Part shown: positions 32,500-41,539 of the stretch, in pieces
Numbering within the stretch: the first letter of the stretch is position 1
Layout of the letters: the number at the start of each line of letters is the position of its first letter
Assembly: GCA_947459635.1 (NCBI GenBank)
Contig: CANHEA010000016.1
Location: 1-42,041 of the forward strand
Origin: Flavobacteriaceae bacterium
Lineage (GTDB): Bacteria; Bacteroidota; Bacteroidia; Flavobacteriales; Flavobacteriaceae
Length of the DNA stretch: 42,041 nt
Direction of reading: 5' to 3'
Position numbers and translations under genes: made by a program
The notes under the pieces: model-generated
Seen by the model: only the letters and a program-made list of their open reading frames with translations
Database searches by the model: none
Told to the model about the DNA's origin: nothing

Positions 32500-34161
32500 A
32501 TGATTTACCCGAAGATTCCTTTAGCGCAGAGTATTATCCAAATATGTTTGGCGAAAGGTGTGGAGCATATTGTTATTTCACCTGGTTCAAGGAACGCGCC
32601 GTTGACGATTGGTTTCACCAACAACCCAAAATTTAAGTGCTACAGCATTGCGGACGAAAGATGCGCTGGTTTTTTTGCACTGGGTATTGCGCAACAAATT
32701 GGGAAACCTGTCGCTGTGGTTTGCACTTCTGGATCTGCATTATTAAATTATTATCCGGCTTTTGCGGAAGCATTCTATAGTCAAATTCCGTTGATTGTGA
32801 TTTCTGCGGATCGACCTTTGAATAAAATTGATATTGGTGACGGTCAAACCATTCGACAAGTGAATGTATTTCAAAATCATTCGTTATACAATGCGAATTT
32901 AACAGAAGGAGAAACGCCAGAAAATGACCATAAGATTAATGAAGCGATTACGACAGCTCGCACGCAGAAAGGTCCAACGCACATTAACGCTCCGTTTGAG
33001 GAACCTTTATATTTGACGACAAAGAAATTGATTGTAGATCCTACTTTGTCGGGATTTGCAAAGGTTTTTAAGAGTATTTCAATTGAAGATATTATTGCCT
33101 GCACCAACATTTGGAATTCTGCAAAGCGAAAATTGATTCTCATTGGCGTTAATGGACCAAACGAAATTGAAGAAGAGATTATTCATGCAGTCGCAAATGA
33201 TCCTTCAATTGTAGTGATGACAGAAGTCACCTCTAATGTATCACATCCAACATTCTTAAATCATATTGATGCGATCATCACGCCTTTTAAAGAAAAAGAT
33301 TTTATAGCATTTCAACCAGAAATACTTATCACTTTAGGAGGAATGGTGGTTTCAAAACGCATCAAATCGATGTTGAGAACCTACCGACCTGAACACCATT
33401 GGCACATTGATCCACTGCGAGCGTACAATACCTATGGTGCTTTAGCACATCACTTTGAAGCAACGCCAAATGATTTTTTTCGTCAGGTTTTGCCCTTCAC
33501 CAAAATTGTAAAAAGTGATTACGCACAAAAAGCAATGAACATCCAAGAAGCTCGAAAGCATAAGCATCAATCGTATTTAGAAAAAATTGTCTTTTCCGAT
33601 CTAAAAGCATTCGAATTGATTATGCCACGCCTGCCCAAAAATTCCCATTTGCAAATTAGTAATAGCGCAGCAATTCGATACGCGCAACTTTTTGACATTG
33701 ACCCTACCATCGCTGTGTTTTGCAATCGAGGAACAAGTGGTATTGATGGAAGTACATCAACGGCAATCGGCGCGGCTGTAGCGGGTGGTGTTCCAACGAC
33801 ATTTATTACGGGCGACATCGGCTTTTTGTATGACAGTAACGCCTTGTGGAACCAATATATTCCAAAGAATTTCAAAATTATCTTGATTAATAATGGCGGT
33901 GGCGGTATTTTTAGAATTCTACCAGGCCATGAGGAAACGCCCATATTTAATAAGTACTTCGAAACATCGCATTGTCTGACAGCCGAACATTTGGCTAAAA
34001 TGTATGGCTTTGATTACAGTATAGCGAGTTCAACAGAAAGTCTTATTGATGGACTTGAAAAGTTATATAATCAAAATGAAAAGCCTGCAATTCTAGAAGT
34101 CTTTACGCCAACGAAACAGAACGAAAAAATATTACTGCAATACTTTAAGGAATTGGCATAG
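32500..34161 (+). CDS. menD: SEPHCHC synthase MenD
   Basis: A 553-residue thiamine-diphosphate enzyme of menaquinone synthesis that joins 2-oxoglutarate to isochorismate to give SEPHCHC. The N-terminal pyrimidine-binding domain shows HIVISPGSRNAPLTIGF and DERCAGFFALGIAQ. The C-terminal domain holds the diphosphate/Mg motif GDIGFLYDSNALWN (about 437-450) and NNGGGGIFRILPG. It is cytoplasmic. It opens the menaquinone locus, with menB, menA and menC downstream on the same strand. The isochorismate synthase gene is not upstream; a divergent thioredoxin-fold gene is there instead. Confidence 0.95.
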   Translation: MIYPKIPLAQSIIQICLAKGVEHIVISPGSRNAPLTIGFTNNPKFKCYSIADERCAGFFALGIAQQIGKPVAVVCTSGSALLNYYPAFAEAFYSQIPLIVISADRPLNKIDIGDGQTIRQVNVFQNHSLYNANLTEGETPENDHKINEAITTARTQKGPTHINAPFEEPLYLTTKKLIVDPTLSGFAKVFKSISIEDIIACTNIWNSAKRKLILIGVNGPNEIEEEIIHAVANDPSIVVMTEVTSNVSHPTFLNHIDAIITPFKEKDFIAFQPEILITLGGMVVSKRIKSMLRTYRPEHHWHIDPLRAYNTYGALAHHFEATPNDFFRQVLPFTKIVKSDYAQKAMNIQEARKHKHQSYLEKIVFSDLKAFELIMPRLPKNSHLQISNSAAIRYAQLFDIDPTIAVFCNRGTSGIDGSTSTAIGAAVAGGVPTTFITGDIGFLYDSNALWNQYIPKNFKIILINNGGGGIFRILPGHEETPIFNKYFETSHCLTAEHLAKMYGFDYSIASSTESLIDGLEKLYNQNEKPAILEVFTPTKQNEKILLQYFKELA

Positions 34162-34207
34162 GGGTTCGTACCTTTGATGCCATTCTAAAATTCGACAAAA
34201 TATTCTC

Positions 34208-35062
34208 ATGATTGAAATAGGAAAATACAATACTTTGACCATATTGCGTGATACGAAAGTTGGTTTGTTTCTCGGAAATTCAACGGATGATCCAGACGGT
34301 ATCCACGATATTTTATTGCCAAACAAATACGTCCCGAACGAATTTGAAATCGGCGAGGAGTTAACTGTTTTCGTGTATTTAGATCATGAAGAACGCCCGG
34401 TAGCTACGACTTTAGAACCTTATATTTTATTGAATGAATTTGCCCTTTTGCGTGTCAATTACGTAAATCAAGTCGGCGCATTTATGGATTGGGGGATGGA
34501 AAAAGACATCTTGGTTCCATTTAAAGAGCAAGCACGCCCGATGGAGAAAGGAAAGCGCTACTTGGTTTATTTGTATATGGATGAAAAAACCAACCGTTTG
34601 GTAGCATCGAGCAAGACGAATCAATTTTTAGACAATGAGACGTTGACAGTTGAAAATGGAGAGGAAGTAGATTTAATTGTTTCCCACATTACGGAGATTG
34701 GAATCAACGTAATTATCAACGAAAGACATAAAGGATTGGTTTATAAGGATGAAGTGTACGACGATGCGATTCGCACTGGTGACCGCTTACGAGGTTACAT
34801 AAAGACTATTCGACCAGATCATAAGATTGACGTTTCATTGCAAAAATTAGGATATCAAAACATCGAACCTAACGCGCAGAAAATCCTTGATGAACTCAAA
34901 GCGAGTAGGGGTTTCCTTCGACTCAATGATAATAGTCATCCTGAAGATATCAAAACAGTGCTGAAAATGAGTAAGAAAACCTTCAAAAAAGCCATCGGAG
35001 CGCTTTATAAAGAGCACAAAATCGAAATTAAAGACGATGGAATTTATTTAGTTTCGGAATAA
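34208..35062 (+). CDS. S1-domain RNA-binding protein (CvfB-like)
   Basis: A 284-residue protein of the CvfB/YitL type. Repeated S1-like OB folds are seen: KVGLFLGNSTDDPDG, then QVGAFMDWGMEKDILVPFKEQ, then TEIGINVIINERHKGLVYKDEV. A C-terminal winged-helix follows (LRLNDNSHPEDIKTVLKMSKKTFKKAIGAL). CvfB proteins bind RNA and influence virulence gene expression in Gram-positives; in Bacteroidota the role is open. It follows menD after 46 bp, on the same strand. Confidence 0.86.
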   Translation: MIEIGKYNTLTILRDTKVGLFLGNSTDDPDGIHDILLPNKYVPNEFEIGEELTVFVYLDHEERPVATTLEPYILLNEFALLRVNYVNQVGAFMDWGMEKDILVPFKEQARPMEKGKRYLVYLYMDEKTNRLVASSKTNQFLDNETLTVENGEEVDLIVSHITEIGINVIINERHKGLVYKDEVYDDAIRTGDRLRGYIKTIRPDHKIDVSLQKLGYQNIEPNAQKILDELKASRGFLRLNDNSHPEDIKTVLKMSKKTFKKAIGALYKEHKIEIKDDGIYLVSE

Positions 35063-35074
35063 CAGGAGAAACTG

Positions 35075-35503
35075 CTACTTTGTTATTTCGATATCTGGAT
35101 TGATTTTCAATAGCTCATCCAAAAAAACGTCTCTGTTGACAGGAGAAACATACACGTCTTCCAATTCATTGTAGGTAATAATAAAACCTTCAGTATCTAA
35201 AGCAGGTTTCATAGTTACAGGCACATACAATCCAGAGAAATACTTGATTTTCTTGATTTTTTCAATGTCAATTCTACCTCTAAATGGACCTGAACGGTAC
35301 AATAAGAAATGCTGATTAATGACATATCTTGTATCTAATAACGTCCACAAAATCATTGCAATAACTAGCGATAAGAGTACGATTGGCAAAAGAGTCACAT
35401 GTTCTTTTGTCATTCCTACATACAAAAGTACAACCATTGCAATAACGATTGTCCAAAGAATGGCAATGGTGTAGTTATTTTGTGAAGAAAGGTACCTTTT
35501 CAT
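35075..35503 (-). CDS. Membrane protein with short PH-like domain
   Basis: A 142-residue protein with two N-terminal helices (about 12-32 and 38-58) and a C-terminal bacterial PH-like domain (VINQHFLLYRSGPFRGRIDIEKIKKI, ending DVFLDELLKINPD). The start at 35503 (MKRYLSS) is preferred over an upstream in-frame codon because a minus-strand box TATTTTTG (rc of 35522-35529) lies 18 bp upstream. It points against its menaquinone-gene neighbours. Function unknown; see also the two bPH2 proteins at 36465 and 36980. Confidence 0.72.
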   Translation of the reverse strand: MKRYLSSQNNYTIAILWTIVIAMVVLLYVGMTKEHVTLLPIVLLSLVIAMILWTLLDTRYVINQHFLLYRSGPFRGRIDIEKIKKIKYFSGLYVPVTMKPALDTEGFIITYNELEDVYVSPVNRDVFLDELLKINPDIEITK

Positions 35504-35618
35504 AGTCTTAATTTGAACGCTCAAAAATAGTATTTTTTACGTAACTATTTAATTAAATTATTGTTAGTTAAATATAAAAAATGGTTTATTTTTACGCTAA
35601 AATAATACAATTACCCTT

Positions 35619-36455
35619 ATGATTGACTGGATAACGGCAAAAGAATTTGAAGACATAACCTACAAGAAATCAAATGGCGTCGCGCGAATTGCATTCAACA
35701 GACCTAATGTGCGCAATGCTTTCCGTCCGAAAACAACTTCTGAATTGTATCAAGCTTTTTACGATGCTCAAGAAGACACTTCGATAGGTGTTGTTCTTCT
35801 TAGTGCAGAAGGTCCGTCAACCAAAGATGGTGTCTACTCTTTTTGCAGCGGTGGAGACCAAAACGCTAGAGGTCATCAAGGTTATGTGGGTGATGATGGA
35901 CAACACAGATTAAATATACTAGAAGTGCAAAGACTCATCCGATTTATGCCCAAGGTTGTCATTGCAGTCGTTCCCGGTTGGGCTGTAGGCGGTGGACATA
36001 GTTTGCATGTCGTTTGTGACATGACGCTAGCAAGTAAAGAGCATGCCATTTTCAAACAAACCGATGCCGATGTAACCAGTTTTGACGGCGGTTATGGTTC
36101 TGCCTATCTTGCCAAAATGGTAGGGCAAAAGAAAGCGAGAGAAATTTTCTTTTTGGGTAGAAATTACTCGGCGCAAGAAGCATTTGAAATGGGAATGGTC
36201 AATGCTGTGATTCCACATGCAGAGTTAGAAGCAACGGCCTATGAGTGGGCACAAGAAATTTTACAAAAATCACCAACTTCAATCAAAATGTTGAAATTTG
36301 CCATGAACTTAACCGACGATGGAATGGTAGGACAACAAGTTTTTGCTGGTGAAGCTACGCGTTTGGCATATATGACCGAAGAGGCAAAAGAAGGAAGAAA
36401 CGCTTTCCTAGAAAAAAGAAAACCCGATTTTGGGAAAAATAAATGGTTGCCTTAA
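35619..36455 (+). CDS. menB: 1,4-dihydroxy-2-naphthoyl-CoA synthase MenB
   Basis: A 278-residue crotonase-fold enzyme that closes the second ring of the menaquinone head group from o-succinylbenzoyl-CoA. MenB hallmarks are RPNVRNAFRPKT, the oxyanion-hole region FCSGGDQNARG, VPGWAVGGGHSLHVVCD and the catalytic-Asp segment DADVTSFDGGYGS. The C-terminal helix (EEAKEGRNAFLEKRKPDF) ends as in other MenB proteins. Cytoplasmic hexamer by family. Nine bases separate it from a PH-domain gene. Confidence 0.95.
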   Translation: MIDWITAKEFEDITYKKSNGVARIAFNRPNVRNAFRPKTTSELYQAFYDAQEDTSIGVVLLSAEGPSTKDGVYSFCSGGDQNARGHQGYVGDDGQHRLNILEVQRLIRFMPKVVIAVVPGWAVGGGHSLHVVCDMTLASKEHAIFKQTDADVTSFDGGYGSAYLAKMVGQKKAREIFFLGRNYSAQEAFEMGMVNAVIPHAELEATAYEWAQEILQKSPTSIKMLKFAMNLTDDGMVGQQVFAGEATRLAYMTEEAKEGRNAFLEKRKPDFGKNKWLP

Positions 36456-36464
36456 TGATTTGGT

Positions 36465-36980
36465 ATGGAAAACTTTACAAACGAAACCATCGATACTAAA
36501 CAACTTCCTCGATTTGAAGAAGTCACTTTTTCAAAATTAGATCCGGCGTATTGGACCGTGATTTGGGTTGAACTACTGATTGTTGCACTTATTCTTGGTA
36601 TAGCAGCCGTTGCGGGAATATTCTTTGACGAAGAGTTCGCAGCAAAATCTACGGTAATATATATTGGTCTTCCAGTTGTTTTCTTATCGATATTTGGACT
36701 ACTTCGATTGGGATTCGTGAAAAAGGGTTTTGCGTTCCGGCAACATGATGTATTGTTTCGTTATGGCGTCATTGCTACCAAAACAATCATTATCCCGTAC
36801 AATAGGATTCAACATGTTTCTTTGCATGAAGGACTTATGTCGCGGTATTTTGGCCTAGCGAAAATTGAAATTTTTACGGCTGGCGGTAGTTCAAATGATA
36901 TCGAAATTCCAGGCATTCTAAAAGATGAAGCAGAGAGCATCAAACAATTATTGATGGGCAAAATTCAAAAAGAACTGTAA
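36465..36980 (+). CDS. bPH2 (YdbS-like) membrane protein
   Basis: A 171-residue protein with two helices (about 27-50 and 60-84) followed by a bPH2 domain (FAFRQHDVLFRYGVIATKTIIIP, then YNRIQHVSLHEGLMSRYFGLAKIEI, described in parts). This is the YdbS-like half of a YdbS/YdbT pair. Its stop overlaps the next gene's start by one base. Role unproven; homologues are reported in Gram-positives as membrane-associated resistance factors. Confidence 0.84.
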   Translation: MENFTNETIDTKQLPRFEEVTFSKLDPAYWTVIWVELLIVALILGIAAVAGIFFDEEFAAKSTVIYIGLPVVFLSIFGLLRLGFVKKGFAFRQHDVLFRYGVIATKTIIIPYNRIQHVSLHEGLMSRYFGLAKIEIFTAGGSSNDIEIPGILKDEAESIKQLLMGKIQKEL

Positions 36981-38482
36981 TGGATAGTCTTTTTGATAAG
37001 CCACAACGACAATCAGCAATCGGTATTTTGGTGCTGTTTTTTGATACACTGTATCATTATATAAAAGCGTTTGGCCCTTTATTGTTGATCTTTGCGCTCA
37101 AGTTTAAGGAAATCGAGAAGCTGTATTTGATTCTTAGTATAATAGCGCTAGTGCTTGTCGTGGGTTTGATTGCGTATTTAAAATATCTCAATTTTACTTT
37201 CTACTTAGACCATCAAAAGAACGAATTTGTAATTCAAGAAGGTATCTTTAATAAAACAAAAACCACCGTTCAATTTTACAAAATTCAGCAAGTAAATATC
37301 ACGCAAAACCTGCTGCAACGAGCTATAAATGTATATTCTATAGAAGTTGACACCGCCGGAAGTAACGACAAAGAAGGCAAGATCAAAGCCATTTCGCACG
37401 ATTTGGCTTTAGAATTAAAAGCGGCTTTACTCCAAAATGAGTCGAAAGTGCTTTCAACGGATGCAACCGCTAATGAAGTTGAAATTACAGAAGCAAAGGC
37501 ACAACCATTCCTGAAAATTAGTTTATTAAGTCTTGTAAAAATGGGGATCACGTCAAATTACGTAAAAAGCCTTTCACTGATGCTAATTTTCATTTTTACA
37601 ATTTTAGATTATGTAGAAAAAGTTGTGGGGCAAGGGATTTATGAGAAAAATGCGATTGAAGGTTATATTAATCTTGAAGTGATTGTCCAAAGTATTTTTG
37701 TATTCATTTTTATTCTCATCATCGTAATTGTTGTAATTAATCTTGGACGTATATTGATTAAGTATTATGATTACAACGTCAACAAGCAACAAGGTTCGCT
37801 TTTGATTTCCTATGGATTAATCAATACGCACAGTACCATTGTCAAGCCAGAAAAAGTGCAAATCACCTCTGTTTCAAGAAATTTCTTTCAAAAGAAACTC
37901 AATGTTTTGGAGCTTAAGATCAAACAGGCAATGCAAGGCGACAAAGAGGAAAAAGGCTCTGCAATTGATATTCCGGGCTGTAATGAAGTAGAAAAAGACG
38001 CTATCTTGCAATTGATTTTTCAAAGAATCCCACAAAAAGGCGTGATGTTGAAACCTAATTTTCGGAAGTTGGGCTTTGCTGTTTTCTTGACTATCATATT
38101 ACCTTTGTTATGCTATTTGCGCGTGAGAGTGCTTATTACGAATTTTGATTTTCGCTATGATTATTTTGCAGCAATTTATGTAGTTTTCGTTGGAATAGTG
38201 CAGTATTTCAAATTCAGAAACAGTCGACTTTTCATAGACAATAATTTCATCATTTTACAAAGCGGCGCATGGGATATTAGCAACGATATTATCGAACCCA
38301 ACAGAATTCAGGCCATCACGACATCGCAATTGTTTTGGCACAAGAACATCAATATCGGTTCTTTAACATTGCACACTGCTGGAGGAAATATTGCTTTTCA
38401 ATTGGGAGACTTTGAGAAAATTAGGCAGTATGTCAATTTGTGGTTGTACGAATTAGAAAAATCAGATAGTAATTGGATGTGA
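36980..38482 (+). CDS. Multi-bPH2 (YdbT-like) membrane protein
   Basis: A 500-residue membrane protein with paired helices near 20-65, 190-260 and 350-410. After each pair comes a bPH2 domain: YLDHQKNEFVIQEGIFNKTK, then KQQGSLLISYGLINTHST, then LFIDNNFIILQSGAWDIS. This is the three-domain YdbT-type partner of the preceding gene, with which it overlaps by one base, so the two probably form one membrane complex. Its place inside the men cluster suggests co-expression, not necessarily a role in quinone synthesis. Confidence 0.85.
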   Translation: MDSLFDKPQRQSAIGILVLFFDTLYHYIKAFGPLLLIFALKFKEIEKLYLILSIIALVLVVGLIAYLKYLNFTFYLDHQKNEFVIQEGIFNKTKTTVQFYKIQQVNITQNLLQRAINVYSIEVDTAGSNDKEGKIKAISHDLALELKAALLQNESKVLSTDATANEVEITEAKAQPFLKISLLSLVKMGITSNYVKSLSLMLIFIFTILDYVEKVVGQGIYEKNAIEGYINLEVIVQSIFVFIFILIIVIVVINLGRILIKYYDYNVNKQQGSLLISYGLINTHSTIVKPEKVQITSVSRNFFQKKLNVLELKIKQAMQGDKEEKGSAIDIPGCNEVEKDAILQLIFQRIPQKGVMLKPNFRKLGFAVFLTIILPLLCYLRVRVLITNFDFRYDYFAAIYVVFVGIVQYFKFRNSRLFIDNNFIILQSGAWDISNDIIEPNRIQAITTSQLFWHKNINIGSLTLHTAGGNIAFQLGDFEKIRQYVNLWLYELEKSDSNWM

Positions 38483-38570
38483 TTAATTATATAAAGATAG
38501 AAGAAGTAAGATTTACGAATTAAGATGCAATCGTTTTTACCAAGGAACAACCATAAAATCACCAACTAAA

Positions 38571-39500
38571 ATGAAACACTGGATTCAAGCAGCAAGATTG
38601 AGAACTTTACCACTCTCGGTATCTGGAATTATTGTCGGTAGTTTTTACGCCATGTCGCAATCTCTTTTTAATTGGAAGATTGTGCTGTTTGCATTGTCGA
38701 CGACCTTAGGTTTGCAAGTCTTGTCTAATTTTGCCAATGATTATGGCGATGGGATTAAAGGTACGGACAATGAAGACCGAGTTGGACCAAAACGCGCCAT
38801 TCAAAGTGGAGCTATTTCTCCAACAGCCATGAAAAAGGCAATGATTATCACAGCAGTTCTCACAATGATTTCGGCTATGGCTTTGATTTATTTTTCGTTT
38901 AAAGACACCAATTACGTCTATTCTTTATTTTACTTGACACTCGGAGCTTTGGCAGTGACTTCAGCCATCCGTTATACCGTCGGCAACACCGCTTATGGTT
39001 ACCGAGGATATGGAGATATTTTTGTCTTTGTGTTTTTTGGATTGGTAAGCACAATTGGTATTTATTTTATGTTTTCAAAGTCGATGGAAAACGGCTATCT
39101 TTTGTTTTTGCCAGCATCGGCCATTGGACTTCTAAGCGTAGGTGTATTGAATCTAAATAATATGCGCGACGAACACTCAGACAGAAAGGTGGGTAAGAAC
39201 ACTATTGTCGTGAAAATTGGTGGCGCAAAGGCAAAAATATATCACTATTTCTTGGTCGTTACGGCAATGATTTTAGTGCTCATTTTTGCAGTACTCAATG
39301 ATTTTCATTTCGATCAGTATATTTTCGTTGTTGCTTATTTTCCAATGATTAGTCACTTAATTACAGTGCGCAAAAATAAAGATCCAAGAAATCTAGATCC
39401 GGAATTGAAAAAGCTCGCCATCAGTACATTTTTGCTGTCCATTTTACTTTCCCTCTGCCTTATTTTCTTTTTGTCTGATATCATTGTCAATAATTCATAA
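38571..39500 (+). CDS. menA: 1,4-dihydroxy-2-naphthoate polyprenyltransferase MenA
   Basis: A 309-residue UbiA-superfamily membrane enzyme with about nine helices. The first Asp motif NFANDYGDGIKGTDNED and the substrate-binding GPKRAIQSGAIS are typical of MenA; the second Asp motif is NNMRDEHSDRKVGKNT. It attaches the polyprenyl tail (menaquinone side chain) to 1,4-dihydroxy-2-naphthoate at the inner membrane. A gap of 88 bp with no clear promoter separates it from the PH gene, and 12 bp from the next gene. Confidence 0.94.
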   Translation: MKHWIQAARLRTLPLSVSGIIVGSFYAMSQSLFNWKIVLFALSTTLGLQVLSNFANDYGDGIKGTDNEDRVGPKRAIQSGAISPTAMKKAMIITAVLTMISAMALIYFSFKDTNYVYSLFYLTLGALAVTSAIRYTVGNTAYGYRGYGDIFVFVFFGLVSTIGIYFMFSKSMENGYLLFLPASAIGLLSVGVLNLNNMRDEHSDRKVGKNTIVVKIGGAKAKIYHYFLVVTAMILVLIFAVLNDFHFDQYIFVVAYFPMISHLITVRKNKDPRNLDPELKKLAISTFLLSILLSLCLIFFLSDIIVNNS

Positions 39501-39512
39501 ATCTCCATTAGA

Positions 39513-40193
39513 ATGAAAATTACATTTTACGGTCATGCTTCACTCGGAATTGAAGTGAGTGGCAAAACAATTTTAGTCGATCCTTTTATTTCTGCTAATC
39601 CAAAGGCAAGTCACATTAGTTTAGCCAACCTAAAACCAGACTACATTTTTCTAACACATGCGCACCAAGATCATACGCTCGATGTAGAAGCGCTCGTAGC
39701 AAGTAATCCCGAAACGATTATTGTTTCAAATGCGGAAATCGTAACTTATTATTTGGGAAAAGGCTTCAAAGGACATATGATGAATCACGGCGGTTCGTGG
39801 CAATTTGATTTCGGAAAAGTCAAATACGTTAGCGCCATTCACTCTAGTTCCTTCGCCGACGGGACTTATGGAGGTAACCCAGGAGGATTTGTCATTGAAG
39901 GTGAACACAAAAATATATACATCGCTGGAGATACAGCACTGACAATGGATATGAAACTAATTCCGATGCGCACCAAACTCGATTTAGCGATTCTTCCCAT
40001 CGGTAACAATTTCACCATGGACGTTGAAGACGCCATTATCGCTTCTGATTTTGTTGGATGTGACAAAATTTTAGGTTGTCACTACGACACTTTTGGCTTT
40101 ATCGAGATCAATCACCAAGACGCAATCCAACGGTTTTTTAATAAAGGAAAAGACTTAATGTTACTCGAAATCGGTCAGAGTATTGAGCTTTAA
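39513..40193 (+). CDS. MBL-fold metal-dependent hydrolase (UPF0173-like)
   Basis: A 226-residue metallo-beta-lactamase-fold protein with the zinc motif THAHQDH (about 48-54) preceded by ILVDPFIS. Later metal ligands are in AIHSS, IAGDTALTMDM and LGCHYDTF. It resembles the UPF0173 group, whose substrates are not settled. It sits between menA and the TPR gene in the men cluster, a position I recall as common in flavobacteria. Cytoplasmic; no signal peptide. Confidence 0.88.
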   Translation: MKITFYGHASLGIEVSGKTILVDPFISANPKASHISLANLKPDYIFLTHAHQDHTLDVEALVASNPETIIVSNAEIVTYYLGKGFKGHMMNHGGSWQFDFGKVKYVSAIHSSSFADGTYGGNPGGFVIEGEHKNIYIAGDTALTMDMKLIPMRTKLDLAILPIGNNFTMDVEDAIIASDFVGCDKILGCHYDTFGFIEINHQDAIQRFFNKGKDLMLLEIGQSIEL

Positions 40194-40198
40194 TTTTA

Positions 40199-40272
40199 GG
40201 AGCAATTTCCCGCTTTCGCCTTTATCTTTTTTCGTTCCTCAAAAAGGATATCGGCTCTATCGGGGCTAGGGC
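40199..40272 (+). other. Structured intergenic element, copy B
   Basis: Located between the MBL and TPR genes. The inner stem pairs ATCTTTTT (40224-40231) with AAAAAGGAT (40241-40249), again with a T·G wobble on the plus strand. An outer, bulged stem pairs AGC and CCCG (40201-40212) with CGGGGCT (40261-40267). It has the same architecture as copy A at 10608-10697. Confidence 0.5.
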
Positions 40273-40298
40273 ATTCAAAATTAAAGTACAATTGATTT

Positions 40299-40306
40299 TA
40301 TCTTTG
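40299..40306 (+). promoter_or_regulatory. -7 box of the TPR gene
   Basis: TATCTTTG matches TAnnTTTG, 32 bp before the ATG at 40339 and just after structured element B. No -33 TTG at standard spacing. Confidence 0.42.
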
Positions 40307-40338
40307 CGTCTCGGTGCCTTTTCGAGCAAAAATTAACT

Positions 40339-41532
40339 ATGCAAAATAAACTTACATTACTATTACTGCTCATTGCGACTTTCACCTTTGCCCAAATCGA
40401 CGGCTATTGGGATAAAGAACGAGCGACTTCCAAACAAGTGGTCGTTAGTGCTCGAGATCGAATCGTTATTCCGCTCGAAGAACTACCAGAAGGCACAACC
40501 GAAGTGGTTTATAGAATTACCTTGCTCGATGAGAATCAACAGCTATCCAGTAGTTTAGTCTCGATTCTTAAAGCGATTCCCGATCCAACCGGAATTAGTC
40601 AAGGTTCTGCAGGCACCATTTTTTTACTTTCCAAAATAACTGGAAATGATGAATGTAAATATGCGATTTTCACTTCTAAAGAAAAGGCCCTAGAATACAA
40701 GAAAGATGGAAAAACGGAAAAGGCTTGTTTGTATCAAAATAAACCTGTCAATAAAGACGCTCGACGTATCACGATAGATGGAACAACCTGTTTCCAAAAC
40801 AACGCGATGTGGTTTGGTTTTGAAAGCAAAAACTGGTTGCTCAACCAAAAAATCATTCTTGAAGTTGTGCCTTGGGTCGACGCTACTTTGAGTCGAGGTT
40901 GGAATGTTGCGCACAAACAAGAATTGGTGAACGTAATCAATAATCTGAAGATCTATAAGGCATTAAACAAAAAAGAAGCGTTTTCCGCTTGCTATCTCGA
41001 AAGTATCACAACCAAATATACTTACAAAGAATACAAGCGACTTCTAGGAATAGAAATGAAGAAAGAATCAGATGCGCTTGTCGAGACTTGTATTCAGAAA
41101 ACGGGTGAAACCGCCAAATTGGTAAATTTGATTAGAGACAAGGCGTCAAAAGCCTTTGAAGCGGGTAGATATGCTGAGGCAATTTCGATTACTCAAAATG
41201 AAATTATTGACGCAAATAAAGCAGTAGCAATGGACTATTTTTCACTTGGAGATTATTACTTGCTGACGAAACAGTTTGTAAAAGCGGAAGAATCTTACCA
41301 AAAAGGATTGGCAATTGATCCTAACGAAATCAATCTCAAATTAGAGTTGGCGCACGTCTATCTCTTTACCGATCGGGTTTCTGAAGCCAAAGAAATTCAC
41401 AAGACTTTCAAAGATTACAACGTATTTCCGACGGTAACTTGGAAACAACAGGTGGAACATGATTTTGCCGAGTTCAAAAAGTATGGTTTGCCGAGCAATA
41501 ACTTCAAGAAAATACTGAGAATACTGAATTAA
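40339..41532 (+). CDS. Secreted TPR protein
   Basis: A 397-residue secreted protein with a signal peptide (to about residue 18, TFTFAQ). The first 200 residues are a mixed region without a recognised domain, containing Cys residues in DECKYAIF, EKACLYQ and TTCFQN. Residues about 265-345 are tetratricopeptide repeats (KAFEAGRYAEAISITQNEII, then DYYLLTKQFVKAEESYQKGL, then LELAHVYLFTDRVSEAKEI). It likely mediates protein contacts in the periplasm. It lies 7 bp before menC, so it is part of the men transcript, though it has its own promoter box. Confidence 0.8.
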   Translation: MQNKLTLLLLLIATFTFAQIDGYWDKERATSKQVVVSARDRIVIPLEELPEGTTEVVYRITLLDENQQLSSSLVSILKAIPDPTGISQGSAGTIFLLSKITGNDECKYAIFTSKEKALEYKKDGKTEKACLYQNKPVNKDARRITIDGTTCFQNNAMWFGFESKNWLLNQKIILEVVPWVDATLSRGWNVAHKQELVNVINNLKIYKALNKKEAFSACYLESITTKYTYKEYKRLLGIEMKKESDALVETCIQKTGETAKLVNLIRDKASKAFEAGRYAEAISITQNEIIDANKAVAMDYFSLGDYYLLTKQFVKAEESYQKGLAIDPNEINLKLELAHVYLFTDRVSEAKEIHKTFKDYNVFPTVTWKQQVEHDFAEFKKYGLPSNNFKKILRILN

Positions 41533-41539
41533 GCCAATT

